The notes under the pieces: generated by a model
What the model saw: the letters and a program-made list of their open reading frames with translations, nothing else
Told to the model about the DNA's origin: nothing
The model's database searches: none
Part shown: piece after piece, positions 6,785-17,600 of the stretch
Layout of the letters: each line of letters opens with the position of its first letter
Numbering within the stretch: position 1 is the first letter of the stretch
Translations under genes and position numbers: made by a program
From: a virus
Reading direction: 5' to 3' (one strand)
IMG/VR virus record: IMGVR_UViG_3300023176_006733
Span: 1-44,511 of that record
DNA: 44,511 nucleotides

Positions 6785-9700
6785 TTAAGAAATTGTTGGG
6801 TTAAATAAATTTAAAATGGTACCGGCACTATTATAAATTGGAATTGCACAATCCACTTGATCTCCGGTCGAAGCTTTTGCTGATAATCTAGCTGATATTT
6901 TTACATTTTTAGTAAACTCGGACATACCATCAAATTTTGACTTATTTGAAGTTACCCATAAACCAGGTGTTTTTACGTTACCCGTTTCATTTATGACACC
7001 ATTAGTTCTTATAGTTATTTTTTGACAAGTAATATCACCTGCATTGGTTATATTTCCATAACTTGAACCATCGTAACCAAGTAAATTCAGTGATGTGCCT
7101 CTGATTCCAGCACCAGATATAGAACCCGTAGTACCTGCTGAAAGACTGGTACCTGTAATTGCTCCTTGTGCGGTTATATAAGAACTAGATGTTATGTACG
7201 AACTTGCAACTATCGAAGTTGCATTCACTCCTTGAAAAGTAGATGTTCCACCAGTAGCATTAAAATAAGTGCCCTCAACATAACCAGTTGCACTATAATT
7301 ACCTGCTACGCTTACCGATTGATAAGTCACAGATGCTGCTCTTATATCTCCAGTTACAAATATATCTCCCGATACCGTAAGATCTTGAGTGACGGAGGCA
7401 TTTCCAGATATGTAAACATTACCGTTCTCATTAGTAGGCCACGAAACTTTTAATGTACCTCCTGCTATTGAAGATTCACTTCTACTATCAACTGTTAATA
7501 TTCCAGTTGATTTTAAATTCTTCTTTGTCCATAAATCTCCGTTGGTAGTTATAGCACCTTCTGAATATGTAGTTCCATCAATAGTTGTACTACTTTTAAC
7601 ATGTAAATTACCGTCCTTAACTATTAACCCGTTTTTTACATATAATTTATTTTGGATATAATTATTAGCGGTTGTACTTAATACTTCTAGTTTTCCGTTG
7701 ACAACTTTAACACCTGTAGAATTAGTTGTATTTCCTGTTGTTATAACCAATGAATTTGCAGTTATTTCGCCATCAAAAGTTATATTTCCATTTGCTGTAA
7801 GTTTATTTCCTTTGAAAGTAGCATCTTTATTAACTGTTAAAGTGTCTTTCAATAATGTTTGTTTTTCAACAAAAAGTCTATCATGTATGGTTAAATCTTT
7901 TGTAATTGTGGTATTTCCGGTAACATACACATTACCCTCATTGTTGGCTTTAACTACTGTTAATGTACCGCTTCCTAGTTTATTGACATTATCAGTCCCT
8001 GTGCCTATAGTTTCAATGTATTTTTGACTATAAAAATGTAAATCAGTTGTTATTTGTTTACCGGCACTTATACTTCCTGTTACAGTTAAATCATCATCAC
8101 CAATAATATCTCCCTGAGATACTCTGAGTGTTCCATTAATTATATCAACATCACCTCGACCAATTGTTAAAGTTCCTGCAATGTAATTATTAACCAGAGG
8201 ATTATCGACCCATAAATATCCTCTAGGTTCTAATTCCTCATGGCCTGCATAAGTATGACCAACCGCATTTGGATTTTCTCCTCTTACGATTAAATTACGA
8301 TTTATAAACAAATCGTCACTACCAATTATGTCACCTTCAGATACATTTATATTACCTATTACTGTAGCGTCTTGTTCAACTCTTAAATTCCTAACATTTA
8401 AATCAGTATTTTGCATATCGAAATCACCGGAACCCTTGATATTTCCTGATATAGTCAAATCACCAAATATTTCAGTATTACCTTTATTATTCAATCTGCC
8501 TACTATCCAAGTATTACCGTATTTAACTCCAGTATCCGTATATTCTCCAGTCACAGTTAATGCAACACTTTCCAAAACATCATCTTTTATATTAACCAAA
8601 GAAACAGCATTTTGAGAATATACCAAACCAGAAATATTTACATTTGCCGTAACATCTGTATTACTTCCATTAAACTTTACATTACCGCCTACAGTTAAAT
8701 TTCCTCTGGAAAATGTGTTAGAACTAACACTATCAATATATAAATTTGCTCCAAAAAATCTAGTATTTCCGTTAAAATTAGAAGTTCCTTTTACATGCGT
8801 ATTTGATGTAGATGAGCTTACAATTACATTCTGTCCCGTGTGATATAGTTTACCATCGAATGTTACTGTTTTATTAGTAGAATCAAAACGAACATCTCCA
8901 TCAAAAAAAGAATCTGTTTTTACATGTAAATCTTTATCGACCGTAAGATGGTCTTTCATCAAAACATTGCTTTTAAAATAAGCAAGAGGATTTACTGTAA
9001 AAGGTCCAGTGTAATCAAATAATGCATTGCCACTTACTACAAAATCACCATCAAAAGTAACTCCTCCTCTCGCATCTAATGGACCTTGTACGAGTAAAGA
9101 TGTCTCAAAAGTTGTAGGATGTCCAAATGTAAATTGACCATCCGCTGGATTAGGCCCAGTATCTGTAAATGTTACACTACCATTTGCCAAAGAAATATCA
9201 CCATCAATTGTCATATCACCATTTGCCGTAACATGTTTATCAATATGAACATTATGTTTAATTAAAACATTATTGGCAACTGTCATTTTTCCTGGAAATA
9301 ATAAACTATTGTTATATTGATTGAATTCTATACCCCAATATTCTGGTCTACGATTTTTTGCTTCATTTCCAGGACCTGCATCCCATATAATTTGACCCAT
9401 TCCTAAATAACTGTATCCTTGTCTTGTTCCTCCTGGATAGGTGGCATATAATGTTGTACCTGATGTGCTGTCTGTAGCATTTTCTCCGATTCCAAAAATA
9501 GCATATCCATCAGTTCCATGTGCATCCATCAAAAATATAGTAGTATTTCCATTCTGATGAACTACATTTGAATTAATTCTCATCTCATTTCCATTGAAAA
9601 TCGAATTTGCCTCAACACCTAAAGTTCCTCCCACATGCAATGTATGCCATGCTGTACCATCTCCAATTACTTCAATGACTTCGTTGGGTGCCACTGCGGT

Positions 9701-11473
9701 TGGTTCGTTGGTCTGTCTTTTAATTAGAATGGTTTCACCATCTACCAATGATAAATTAACACCTACTTTGCCTAATGATTCCACATTTAAAACTTTACCA
9801 TCATTGTTTTCTACAAGAAGTGTATCTCCTAAATTATCAGCATGAGTTCTTACGTAAAGAGATGATCCTAAAGTACCTGCTCCTTCGCTAACTATACTCA
9901 CCAAATTTGAGGTATGATCTGATATGGATCTAACAAATATAGCGGAACCTGATGTTATATTATCTGAAAAAATATCAATAGTGTTTGCTGTTGTATTCTC
10001 AGAGTCAACAAAAATAGAATAATAATTAGAATCAGAATTTATATACAAACCTCTTCCGGATTTTGTATATAAATCCATCAATCTTGTTCCTGAAGCATCT
10101 TCATGATTCTGATTTAGAACAAATAACTTTCTTGAATCATTAGTTTGATTATCATCATTTAATTCTACAATAGAACCTGTCCAATTAATGGTTGAAGTTC
10201 CATATCTCATATTAAGTAAAGAACCGGTGGTCAATGTAGTGGTTCTAATATCGATTATATCAGATGTTGATTGATCACCATCAACAACAACTGCAGATCT
10301 ATTTCCTTTATCAGCATTAATATAAAGAGCATAAGTATCGTCTAAATTATTCTGATGGATATGTAATTTTCCTTGAATATTTTCAAACGAACCTTGTGTT
10401 GCAATTTCTAAACTTCCTCCATTATCAGGATAAATTTTTACTGTTTCAGATTGATTAACACCTAATGTTAATTTGTTTGAATCATTACTATATTTTATGA
10501 ATCCTTTTGTAGGTGATACAGCATCACCGAACTTTATATGTGAATTTGAAGTGGTATTTGCTAAAAAGGTCATTCCGACAGAAGTATTACCCTCAACTAC
10601 CAATTCATCAGAATTGGCATCAACTGTAATTTTTTGAGAATTGACATCCGCAAAATCTCTTCTAATATGCAATCTACCAGAAGATGATACGGGATATCTC
10701 AAAGATCCTGGACCTGACCATTCCGGAAACTTACCAATACCAACATTAGCGTCATCATTTGATGCAAATATTGCGCTGGTATTAGTTATTAAATAGTAAC
10801 CTGTGTTAGCCGTAAAATCTGATGAATGTATTAGTCCTGAGTAAAATTCAGAAGAATCATATTTTCCCCCTAAAACCGTAGCACCTGTAAAATTATGAGT
10901 TCCACTTTGCACAGTAATTGTTCCATAATAAGTACTATTGATTTTTAGACTAGTTCCATGAATCGTTCCAGCAGTTCCTGTTCCTCCTGAAGGCACATAA
11001 GGGTAAACATTAAGTATCTGCACTTCACCCAAATTTGTTATCACTGCTTCTGTAAAATCTATTTGCGATTGTCCATCCGCTCTTAAATCTTGACCATTTA
11101 ATAATATTTCACTATCTCTTATTTGAACACTTTGAATGTAAGAATCAGGATTTGAACCGCTTACGGTAGAACCACCTCGAACTTTTATTTGACTAGCGAT
11201 TCCTAGAGAAACAACATTTGCATCTGTAAAATCAACAATAGAAGATTGGCCAGTAAATGTTAATTTAACACCAGTGACGGTATTGGCGGATACAGAATTT
11301 GAAGAGATAACATTTATATATGTCGCACCAGTGAAATCTGTTGTAACAATAGCATCGATAGGATCATCATCCGATGATTCTCTCAAAACTTTCAATGCTT
11401 TGTTAGTTTCGTTTCTCCAGTCTTCAAAAGTATTGATTAATTCTACGTCTATTAAAGTTTCAGATATTGCCAT
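6785..11473 (-). CDS. Long repetitive tail fibre or whisker-like protein
   Basis: A 1562-residue fibre. The N-terminus (MAISETLIDVELINTFEDWR then NETNKALKVLRESSDDDP) is the attachment type seen at the start of many marine T4-like tail-fibre proteins. The shaft is built of dozens of short beta repeats of the form [D/G]-[L/V]-x-[V/I]-x-G-[N/D]-[I/V]-x-x-x-G (examples: GNLTVGGNVKFNG, GDLTISGNIKGSG, NASVTQDLTVSGDIFVTGD), typical of trimeric beta-helical fibres. The last ~60 residues (KFDGMSEFTKNVKISARLSA onwards) are less repetitive and may be a tip or trimerisation end. Position just before gp13 is that of the T4 whisker gene wac, but I see no sequence likeness to fibritin. Receptor binding is plausible but not shown. 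AGGA lies 7 nt before ATG. Confidence 0.82.
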   Translation of the reverse strand: MAISETLIDVELINTFEDWRNETNKALKVLRESSDDDPIDAIVTTDFTGATYINVISSNSVSANTVTGVKLTFTGQSSIVDFTDANVVSLGIASQIKVRGGSTVSGSNPDSYIQSVQIRDSEILLNGQDLRADGQSQIDFTEAVITNLGEVQILNVYPYVPSGGTGTAGTIHGTSLKINSTYYGTITVQSGTHNFTGATVLGGKYDSSEFYSGLIHSSDFTANTGYYLITNTSAIFASNDDANVGIGKFPEWSGPGSLRYPVSSSGRLHIRRDFADVNSQKITVDANSDELVVEGNTSVGMTFLANTTSNSHIKFGDAVSPTKGFIKYSNDSNKLTLGVNQSETVKIYPDNGGSLEIATQGSFENIQGKLHIHQNNLDDTYALYINADKGNRSAVVVDGDQSTSDIIDIRTTTLTTGSLLNMRYGTSTINWTGSIVELNDDNQTNDSRKLFVLNQNHEDASGTRLMDLYTKSGRGLYINSDSNYYSIFVDSENTTANTIDIFSDNITSGSAIFVRSISDHTSNLVSIVSEGAGTLGSSLYVRTHADNLGDTLLVENNDGKVLNVESLGKVGVNLSLVDGETILIKRQTNEPTAVAPNEVIEVIGDGTAWHTLHVGGTLGVEANSIFNGNEMRINSNVVHQNGNTTIFLMDAHGTDGYAIFGIGENATDSTSGTTLYATYPGGTRQGYSYLGMGQIIWDAGPGNEAKNRRPEYWGIEFNQYNNSLLFPGKMTVANNVLIKHNVHIDKHVTANGDMTIDGDISLANGSVTFTDTGPNPADGQFTFGHPTTFETSLLVQGPLDARGGVTFDGDFVVSGNALFDYTGPFTVNPLAYFKSNVLMKDHLTVDKDLHVKTDSFFDGDVRFDSTNKTVTFDGKLYHTGQNVIVSSSTSNTHVKGTSNFNGNTRFFGANLYIDSVSSNTFSRGNLTVGGNVKFNGSNTDVTANVNISGLVYSQNAVSLVNIKDDVLESVALTVTGEYTDTGVKYGNTWIVGRLNNKGNTEIFGDLTISGNIKGSGDFDMQNTDLNVRNLRVEQDATVIGNINVSEGDIIGSDDLFINRNLIVRGENPNAVGHTYAGHEELEPRGYLWVDNPLVNNYIAGTLTIGRGDVDIINGTLRVSQGDIIGDDDLTVTGSISAGKQITTDLHFYSQKYIETIGTGTDNVNKLGSGTLTVVKANNEGNVYVTGNTTITKDLTIHDRLFVEKQTLLKDTLTVNKDATFKGNKLTANGNITFDGEITANSLVITTGNTTNSTGVKVVNGKLEVLSTTANNYIQNKLYVKNGLIVKDGNLHVKSSTTIDGTTYSEGAITTNGDLWTKKNLKSTGILTVDSRSESSIAGGTLKVSWPTNENGNVYISGNASVTQDLTVSGDIFVTGDIRAASVTYQSVSVAGNYSATGYVEGTYFNATGGTSTFQGVNATSIVASSYITSSSYITAQGAITGTSLSAGTTGSISGAGIRGTSLNLLGYDGSSYGNITNAGDITCQKITIRTNGVINETGNVKTPGLWVTSNKSKFDGMSEFTKNVKISARLSAKASTGDQVDCAIPIYNSAGTILNLFNPTIS

Positions 11474-11476
11474 TTC

Positions 11477-11692
11477 TTAATCCTGAGAAATTTTTTCTAA
11501 TATTTTTCGCAACATACATTTTAATTCGAATATTTCACTCTTCAAATTATTTATTTCATTCGAATGATTCATTAGCAAATTATTTTGTTTTACTTTATTT
11601 CGATGATTATCAAGAGTTTTTTTATCATTTCTTATAATCGCATTAGAATACGTATCTTTAAGATACTTTGGATCATCTGTTTTCACAATCAT
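11477..11692 (-). CDS. Small coiled-coil protein between DUF4815-type protein and fibre
   Basis: A 71-residue protein with the opening MIVKTDDPKYLKDTYSNAII, a recurrent N-terminus of small proteins at this locus in cyanophage-type genomes (from memory). It continues with a basic helix and a leucine-rich coiled coil (residues ~45-68: INNLKSEIFELKCMLRKIL). Its ATG overlaps the stop of the 2288-aa gene (ATGA) with AGGTG upstream, and the fibre gene starts 3 nt after it. A short coiled coil coupled to two giant virion proteins could be a fibre-assembly chaperone or an attachment adaptor; that is inference. Confidence 0.85.
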   Translation of the reverse strand: MIVKTDDPKYLKDTYSNAIIRNDKKTLDNHRNKVKQNNLLMNHSNEINNLKSEIFELKCMLRKILEKISQD

Positions 11693-14600
11693 GGAACACC
11701 TACACTATCCAATGCGATTGCTTTCATGTCTAAAATTTTAGGTATCCCTATAAATGTAGTTTGTACATCTCTATTCAAGGTAAATGCTATTTTTATAGCA
11801 AATGTTCTAAAAGTATCAAATAAAGACCCATCAGAATTGGTGTAAGAAATATATTCATCTTTGGTTCTAAATACAAAATTCTTAGTATCATTTTCATTTA
11901 ATGAATATGTTGATTCTGCTGTATCTTGTACCATTGCAATGTAAGGTTTTTCATCAAAAGATTCTGGATCACTATTAGATAAAACTTTATAATATACATG
12001 TATATTTGATCCTCTAGGCTTGTAAGCATTCAAATATATTCTCAAATCTCTAGCATCAAAATTTTCTTCCAAAGTAACACGTTTACTAATATATCTTGAT
12101 AATAAATTTCCGCCAAATGAATGACTTACATTTGCGGTCAACATCTCTTCTGGTTTTGCTCCTTCGCCATTAACCTTAACAACCATCGAAGTTGTTGAAG
12201 CAACATTATCAGTCAACACTCCAGGTGAACCACCATCATAAATTGTTATTGTAGGTGTCGTCACATAACCTGAACCAGGATTTACAACATATACACTTTT
12301 AATACTTGTATTTGAAAAAACTTCTGCAGCCAATGTTGCTCGGTCTGTTCCATAATCTGGCATTGAAACTTCAAATAAATCTGTATTACCATGCGCATCA
12401 GTATCATATCCCTGACCAGTATTCGTAATTATGATATTATTATTTGTAATCTCTCCATTATTTAATATATTCTCTACAGTTATGAAACCCATTCTAGTAA
12501 CATCAAATACTGGAGATAATTTGGTATTTGTTGTTTCAAAATACAAATTTATCATTAAAGAATTAGAATACTGCGCATTATTTACATCAGACATATAAGT
12601 GATTTGTTTTTGCTGTTGCAAATCAACCGTTTTATTAGGAGTAAATCTAATTTCAGGATTTCTTGTTATGGAATCTTTTTCTGTCAAAGAATGTTTAAAA
12701 TCTACGAATGTATCAGTAAATTCTAATTGATCTGTCATTAACTTAAAAGTATCAAAATAAGTATTAGAATATTTTTTATTTGCTGAATACAGTTCATTCT
12801 TAAAATTTGCCAGACCACTTAATGCTGAAAATTCACACATATATACTTCAAACATTAATCCTGAATTGTTTACACGATTGTATGTACCAGTATTTGTTGG
12901 TAAAAATAAAGACCCCACAAAATCATTTTTATTAACAGTCAAGGAATCAAACGGATTAGTTCCTGTAATTAAAGCATTTACATCAAAACCATATAAATTG
13001 TATGAACTACTATTAGAAAGTAAAGTTATCGCATATTCGCCAGGTTCAACATAAACAGGATGATCAAACACAAAATTAGTTTTAGATCCTTTATCCAAAC
13101 CACTTGCGTTTGGTGTATTTGAGTTGCCAAGTTCTAAATCGGGATAAATTTGCTGTGAAGTTAAAGCATCTGTTTGTGCAGTTGGTGTTTCAGTATTTGC
13201 TGTTACTCGTCCTGGACTTAATATTACTTCAGATCCTGGAATTATAACCGATGGACTAGGATTACCATTAACAATTGGCCTTAATTGCAAAGTGACTGGA
13301 GTTTTCGCTCCGACAGTATCATCTTTTGTTCTAAAAAATAAAACCACTCTCTCTAAAAAAACACCTTTTGGATATAAATCTTCACTGATGTAAAATGTTT
13401 GTGCCAATGGATGATAATAGTTTGTCGTACCTGTTTCATTAGATTCTAAGACATCTTTGATTATTATTTCACTTGCGATATCGTTTCTTCTTAAAATTAA
13501 TGGACGTGTAGAAAATATTCCATTTTCATTTTTATTATCGATTAAACCTTTAGAATAAAAAGTTTGTTCGGCAACTGATGTTGTTAATTCTGGTATATTT
13601 TCAGAATCATCACACACTCTAAATAATAAATCATTAGATTTAAAAATTGATGATGGTACAAAAAATTCTCCAGCTACTACTCCATCTTGATTAACAGACA
13701 ATTGCTGATCTTGTAGTGTAAAATTTTGAATGCTTTCGATTATTCCTTCACAAAAATGTTCTTTACCTCTGATTTTTTGGCCTATTCTAAACGAATCTTC
13801 ATTGGAAAAATTTGTTACCATTATAGCACATGAATTGATAGTATTCCTATCTGACATGAAAACAACTGTAGCAGTATTTCCTGCCTGGTCTTCGGAACCG
13901 GGTTCATCTAAAATTTCAATTTCCTCGTAATTATTTGGTGTTGTTCTAAAAACGTTTGCGGTATTTACATTTTTGAGATTAATAATAGTTGCTTGTTTTA
14001 TTTGATTAGTCACTCTAGTATCACCAAAAAATGCAAAAACATTTTTATTTGGTTTTAATCCTTTGGCTAAGAATGTTATTTTTTGTTCCCTTACTCCAAA
14101 TACAACACTCATATTCAAAACTTTGTTGCCAAAAGTTTTTATTATTTGTTCTGGAATATTTCCTGTTGTGAGTCCAGATAAAGTTTTTTGTTGATTTGTC
14201 GTTGTGGTAGAACGATCACTGATAGATGGACTTCCTAAATCAACAATACCGTTTTTAGTATCATTATTGATTTGTTTGCCTGACCAAAAATCTTCCCAAT
14301 CTTTCCACTGAGAACCATGACCATTTTTATATTCTATTTTTCTCCAGTTATCAAATTGTCCCTCAATATTAACTTTAATATTAGCTTTATTAACCGTGTC
14401 ATACCATATATCACTAGGAGGATCTAGAAACATAGATCCAATATAATTCTGTAAACCCGGACTTATCTGAATAGTCTTTTGAAACGATGCGCCATTCCAA
14501 TTTCCTGTTGTTAATTGACTAACAATAGGTGTTTTTATAAACGGTAATGTCAAAATTCCAGAATTATTTACAAGAGTTGTTGAATCAGTGTCAATATTAA

Positions 14601-17600
14601 ATTTAAAAGCATCACTATAAAATGAAGGTCTTAATTTTTTATTTTCAAAATCTATTGCACATGAATAATCTAAATTCAAAACATCTCCAATATTATGTCC
14701 GGAGAAAGGATCTACTAATATACCATTTTTAAATCTATCATTATTATTCGAATCAGTAATTACTAATCCGTCGGCTTCTTTTTCCATCAAACTCAATGAT
14801 GTATAATATTCCAATGTTTCTATTCTACGTTCTAATTTTCCAATATCCCTCATAGTATATCTTTTATTATCAATATATCGTATCTGCACATCACTAATTA
14901 ATGAGGTATATGGTGCTAAGTCTAGACTATATAATGTCAAAGAATCTTCATCATCTGGAGGTAATACAGGTTCTAAATCAGATATACCTTCTATAACTCT
15001 AAACTGTCGGTCTTTACCTAGTACTAACTTATCTTTTCTTGGTAGATAGTGATTATAACTACATTCAAATGCAAAATCATAATCAGGCATACATTTTTGA
15101 GAAAAAACGTTTGATGTTAGAATATCATTTGTTGATGATGATCCAAATTGATCTTCCGTTTCAATACCAACTCTTTTAGGTCTAAAATCTATAACATCTC
15201 GTAAATTGAAAGTTTTTCCTGTAGTTGGACTTGTATAATATGGTATGCTTTGATATTGAGTATTACCGGTTCCTGAATAAATGTATGAATCAACGGTAAA
15301 AGGTCCAAAACCTTCATGATTATAGTAATTCAAAATTACTAAAATTTGACCTGCTGGAACAGTAGCATTATTTTTTAATCTAATATTCGCATAATTATAG
15401 TAATTATCTTTTTGACCGTTGTCAAATATAAAATCATTTGTTACATTATAAATACTTGGAATTCCTGTTGTTTGGGAAGAAATTGCCGCCGCAACCATCG
15501 CATTTGATACATTTTGATTCGGATTTCTTGAGTCTACTATTGTTACTATTTCTTTAACATCTGAGATTTTTAAACTATTAATAGCACCAGGACTGTAATC
15601 TAATTCTGTTCCGAATGCTATTTGTCCTTGCTGTGCTTGAACCAATGATGGGGTAAGAGTCGAACTTCTTGAATCAACAACTGCTCCACTAGTATTGCCT
15701 GAAACTAATATTTTTTTACCTATGAGTCTACCTTCATCAGCATCTGATGCTATCATTGTGGCAACTACATGAATATATTTACCCTCATAATTAAAATTTA
15801 TACTGTCAGGATGTGTTGACCCCACATTTATCTGCAATTGTTCTGCTCCATTCAATGATGTAATAGATCTACCGGCAGATAATCCTGTGCCTGATGTATT
15901 AGAAAATTCAATATAATCTCCTTCTACACCCGTTTGAGATGAATCTGGATCTAAAACAGTAACTATGTAATTTTGCTCTGCTTGTGATTCCGATAAAGTC
16001 AAATTTGAAATCGTTCCTGGATAAAATTTTTCCTTAGAACCAAAAGGAGTATTTAAAGTTGCAACATTACCTGTTAATGGCTCATAGAATGTTCTCTTAA
16101 ATTTATATTCTCTGTTTGATGTCGATTCTATTGCTTTATTATTAAATGGAAATATCAAAGTTCTCTGATCATCATTATCATCAAATAGTACTGTTTCTCC
16201 TTCTTCAGTCAATGTATTTTTACCAGTAACATCAACATTAAATGCTGAAGTGATTACTGATGTGCCCCCTCCAGTATCCTTTAATTTTATACCAGATTTA
16301 ACATCTTTCAATGAAAAATTAATTGAAAAAGTAGAGTCTGATTGTGTAGGTTGGGTGAGTGGAGTGTCTAAAACTGCAGTATATTGCACACTGGGATCAC
16401 CATTCACACTTGTTCCAGTATAAGAAATAATTTTTCGTATATCACTTGTGACAACACCTAAAAAACTAGTATTAACAGTAATTGTCGCTCCAAATAAACA
16501 ATTTGGGGTTTTATAATAATCATCAATCGTTATTAAACTGGTATTAGAATTCGATGCTGTTACTGTGCTATCGTGCTTTGAAAATCTAAAATCAAATAAA
16601 TGCATATTAAAAGTCGATGGATATAATCTATGATAAGTTCTATTAACACTATCGGTAGCATATTTACTGTCGATGGTTAAAGATCTACCTCCATGGTGGT
16701 CTATTTGTCTAACTCTTGCTGTTCCGATTTTAGTTCTATTTGTATCATCAGTTGATAAAACATCAATACCCACAAAAGATATCTCTGCATCAGCATCTGA
16801 AGTTATAAGATTCACAGTTCCATCAGTTCTTGATGTTGATGGCCATTTTACAATATGTAAATCAACTATGTCCATACCAGAACCTCCCCCATCTGCTGTA
16901 TCTATTCCGGTATCTAAAACATTATTAGCAAAAAAATCAGTTACCCGCATATAAGGACCAAATTCTAGTCCTTGCTGTTCACTCACAACATTTCGTAAAT
17001 CTCTAGCCTTTTTAAGATCGACATACTTTGTTGTTATAGTTTCATGCTCATAACCTTTTACATATGCTTTTCCTGGTCCTAATTGTAATGTTAATTTTGA
17101 TTCTACACCAATATTTTGATTTTCTGTGCCATTTCCTAAAGATTTTCCTGTAGATAATATCAAATATGAAGTATTTTGTATTGTTCCTACAGTAGCTGTT
17201 TTTGCAGTGTTACCAGATAAATAAATGACATCGCCTTGATTTAAATCATTGACAAAGTTAGTTCCTGTTCCATCTAGATTGTCCGATGTATTTTGTGTAG
17301 TTCTAGGACTCGCCACACCAAAAATTTTATGTTGTAAAACATCAATAGGAAAAGGTCTGACTGTAAAATCACCGTTAGTATCATAAGTTCTTCTCGCCAA
17401 AGTTTTTTCTATTTCACCTAAAACAGGATATACTATTTCTTCAGTTTTTTTACCGTTTTCAATCCTTAATAATTCAATAAAATTTGATGTTACATTTTTT
17501 TCTATTGGATTTACAATACCTCTAATGTACTCAACATCACCTATTACAGGAGTTGATGGTTTACCTTGTATATTAAAACTAAAAGAAATACTAGTTCCAA

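Noticed and set aside
7166-9845. Several plus-strand open frames opposite the 1562-aa fibre
   Set aside because: They are antisense shadows of the repetitive fibre coding sequence, with repeat-driven composition, no Shine-Dalgarno and no family pattern.
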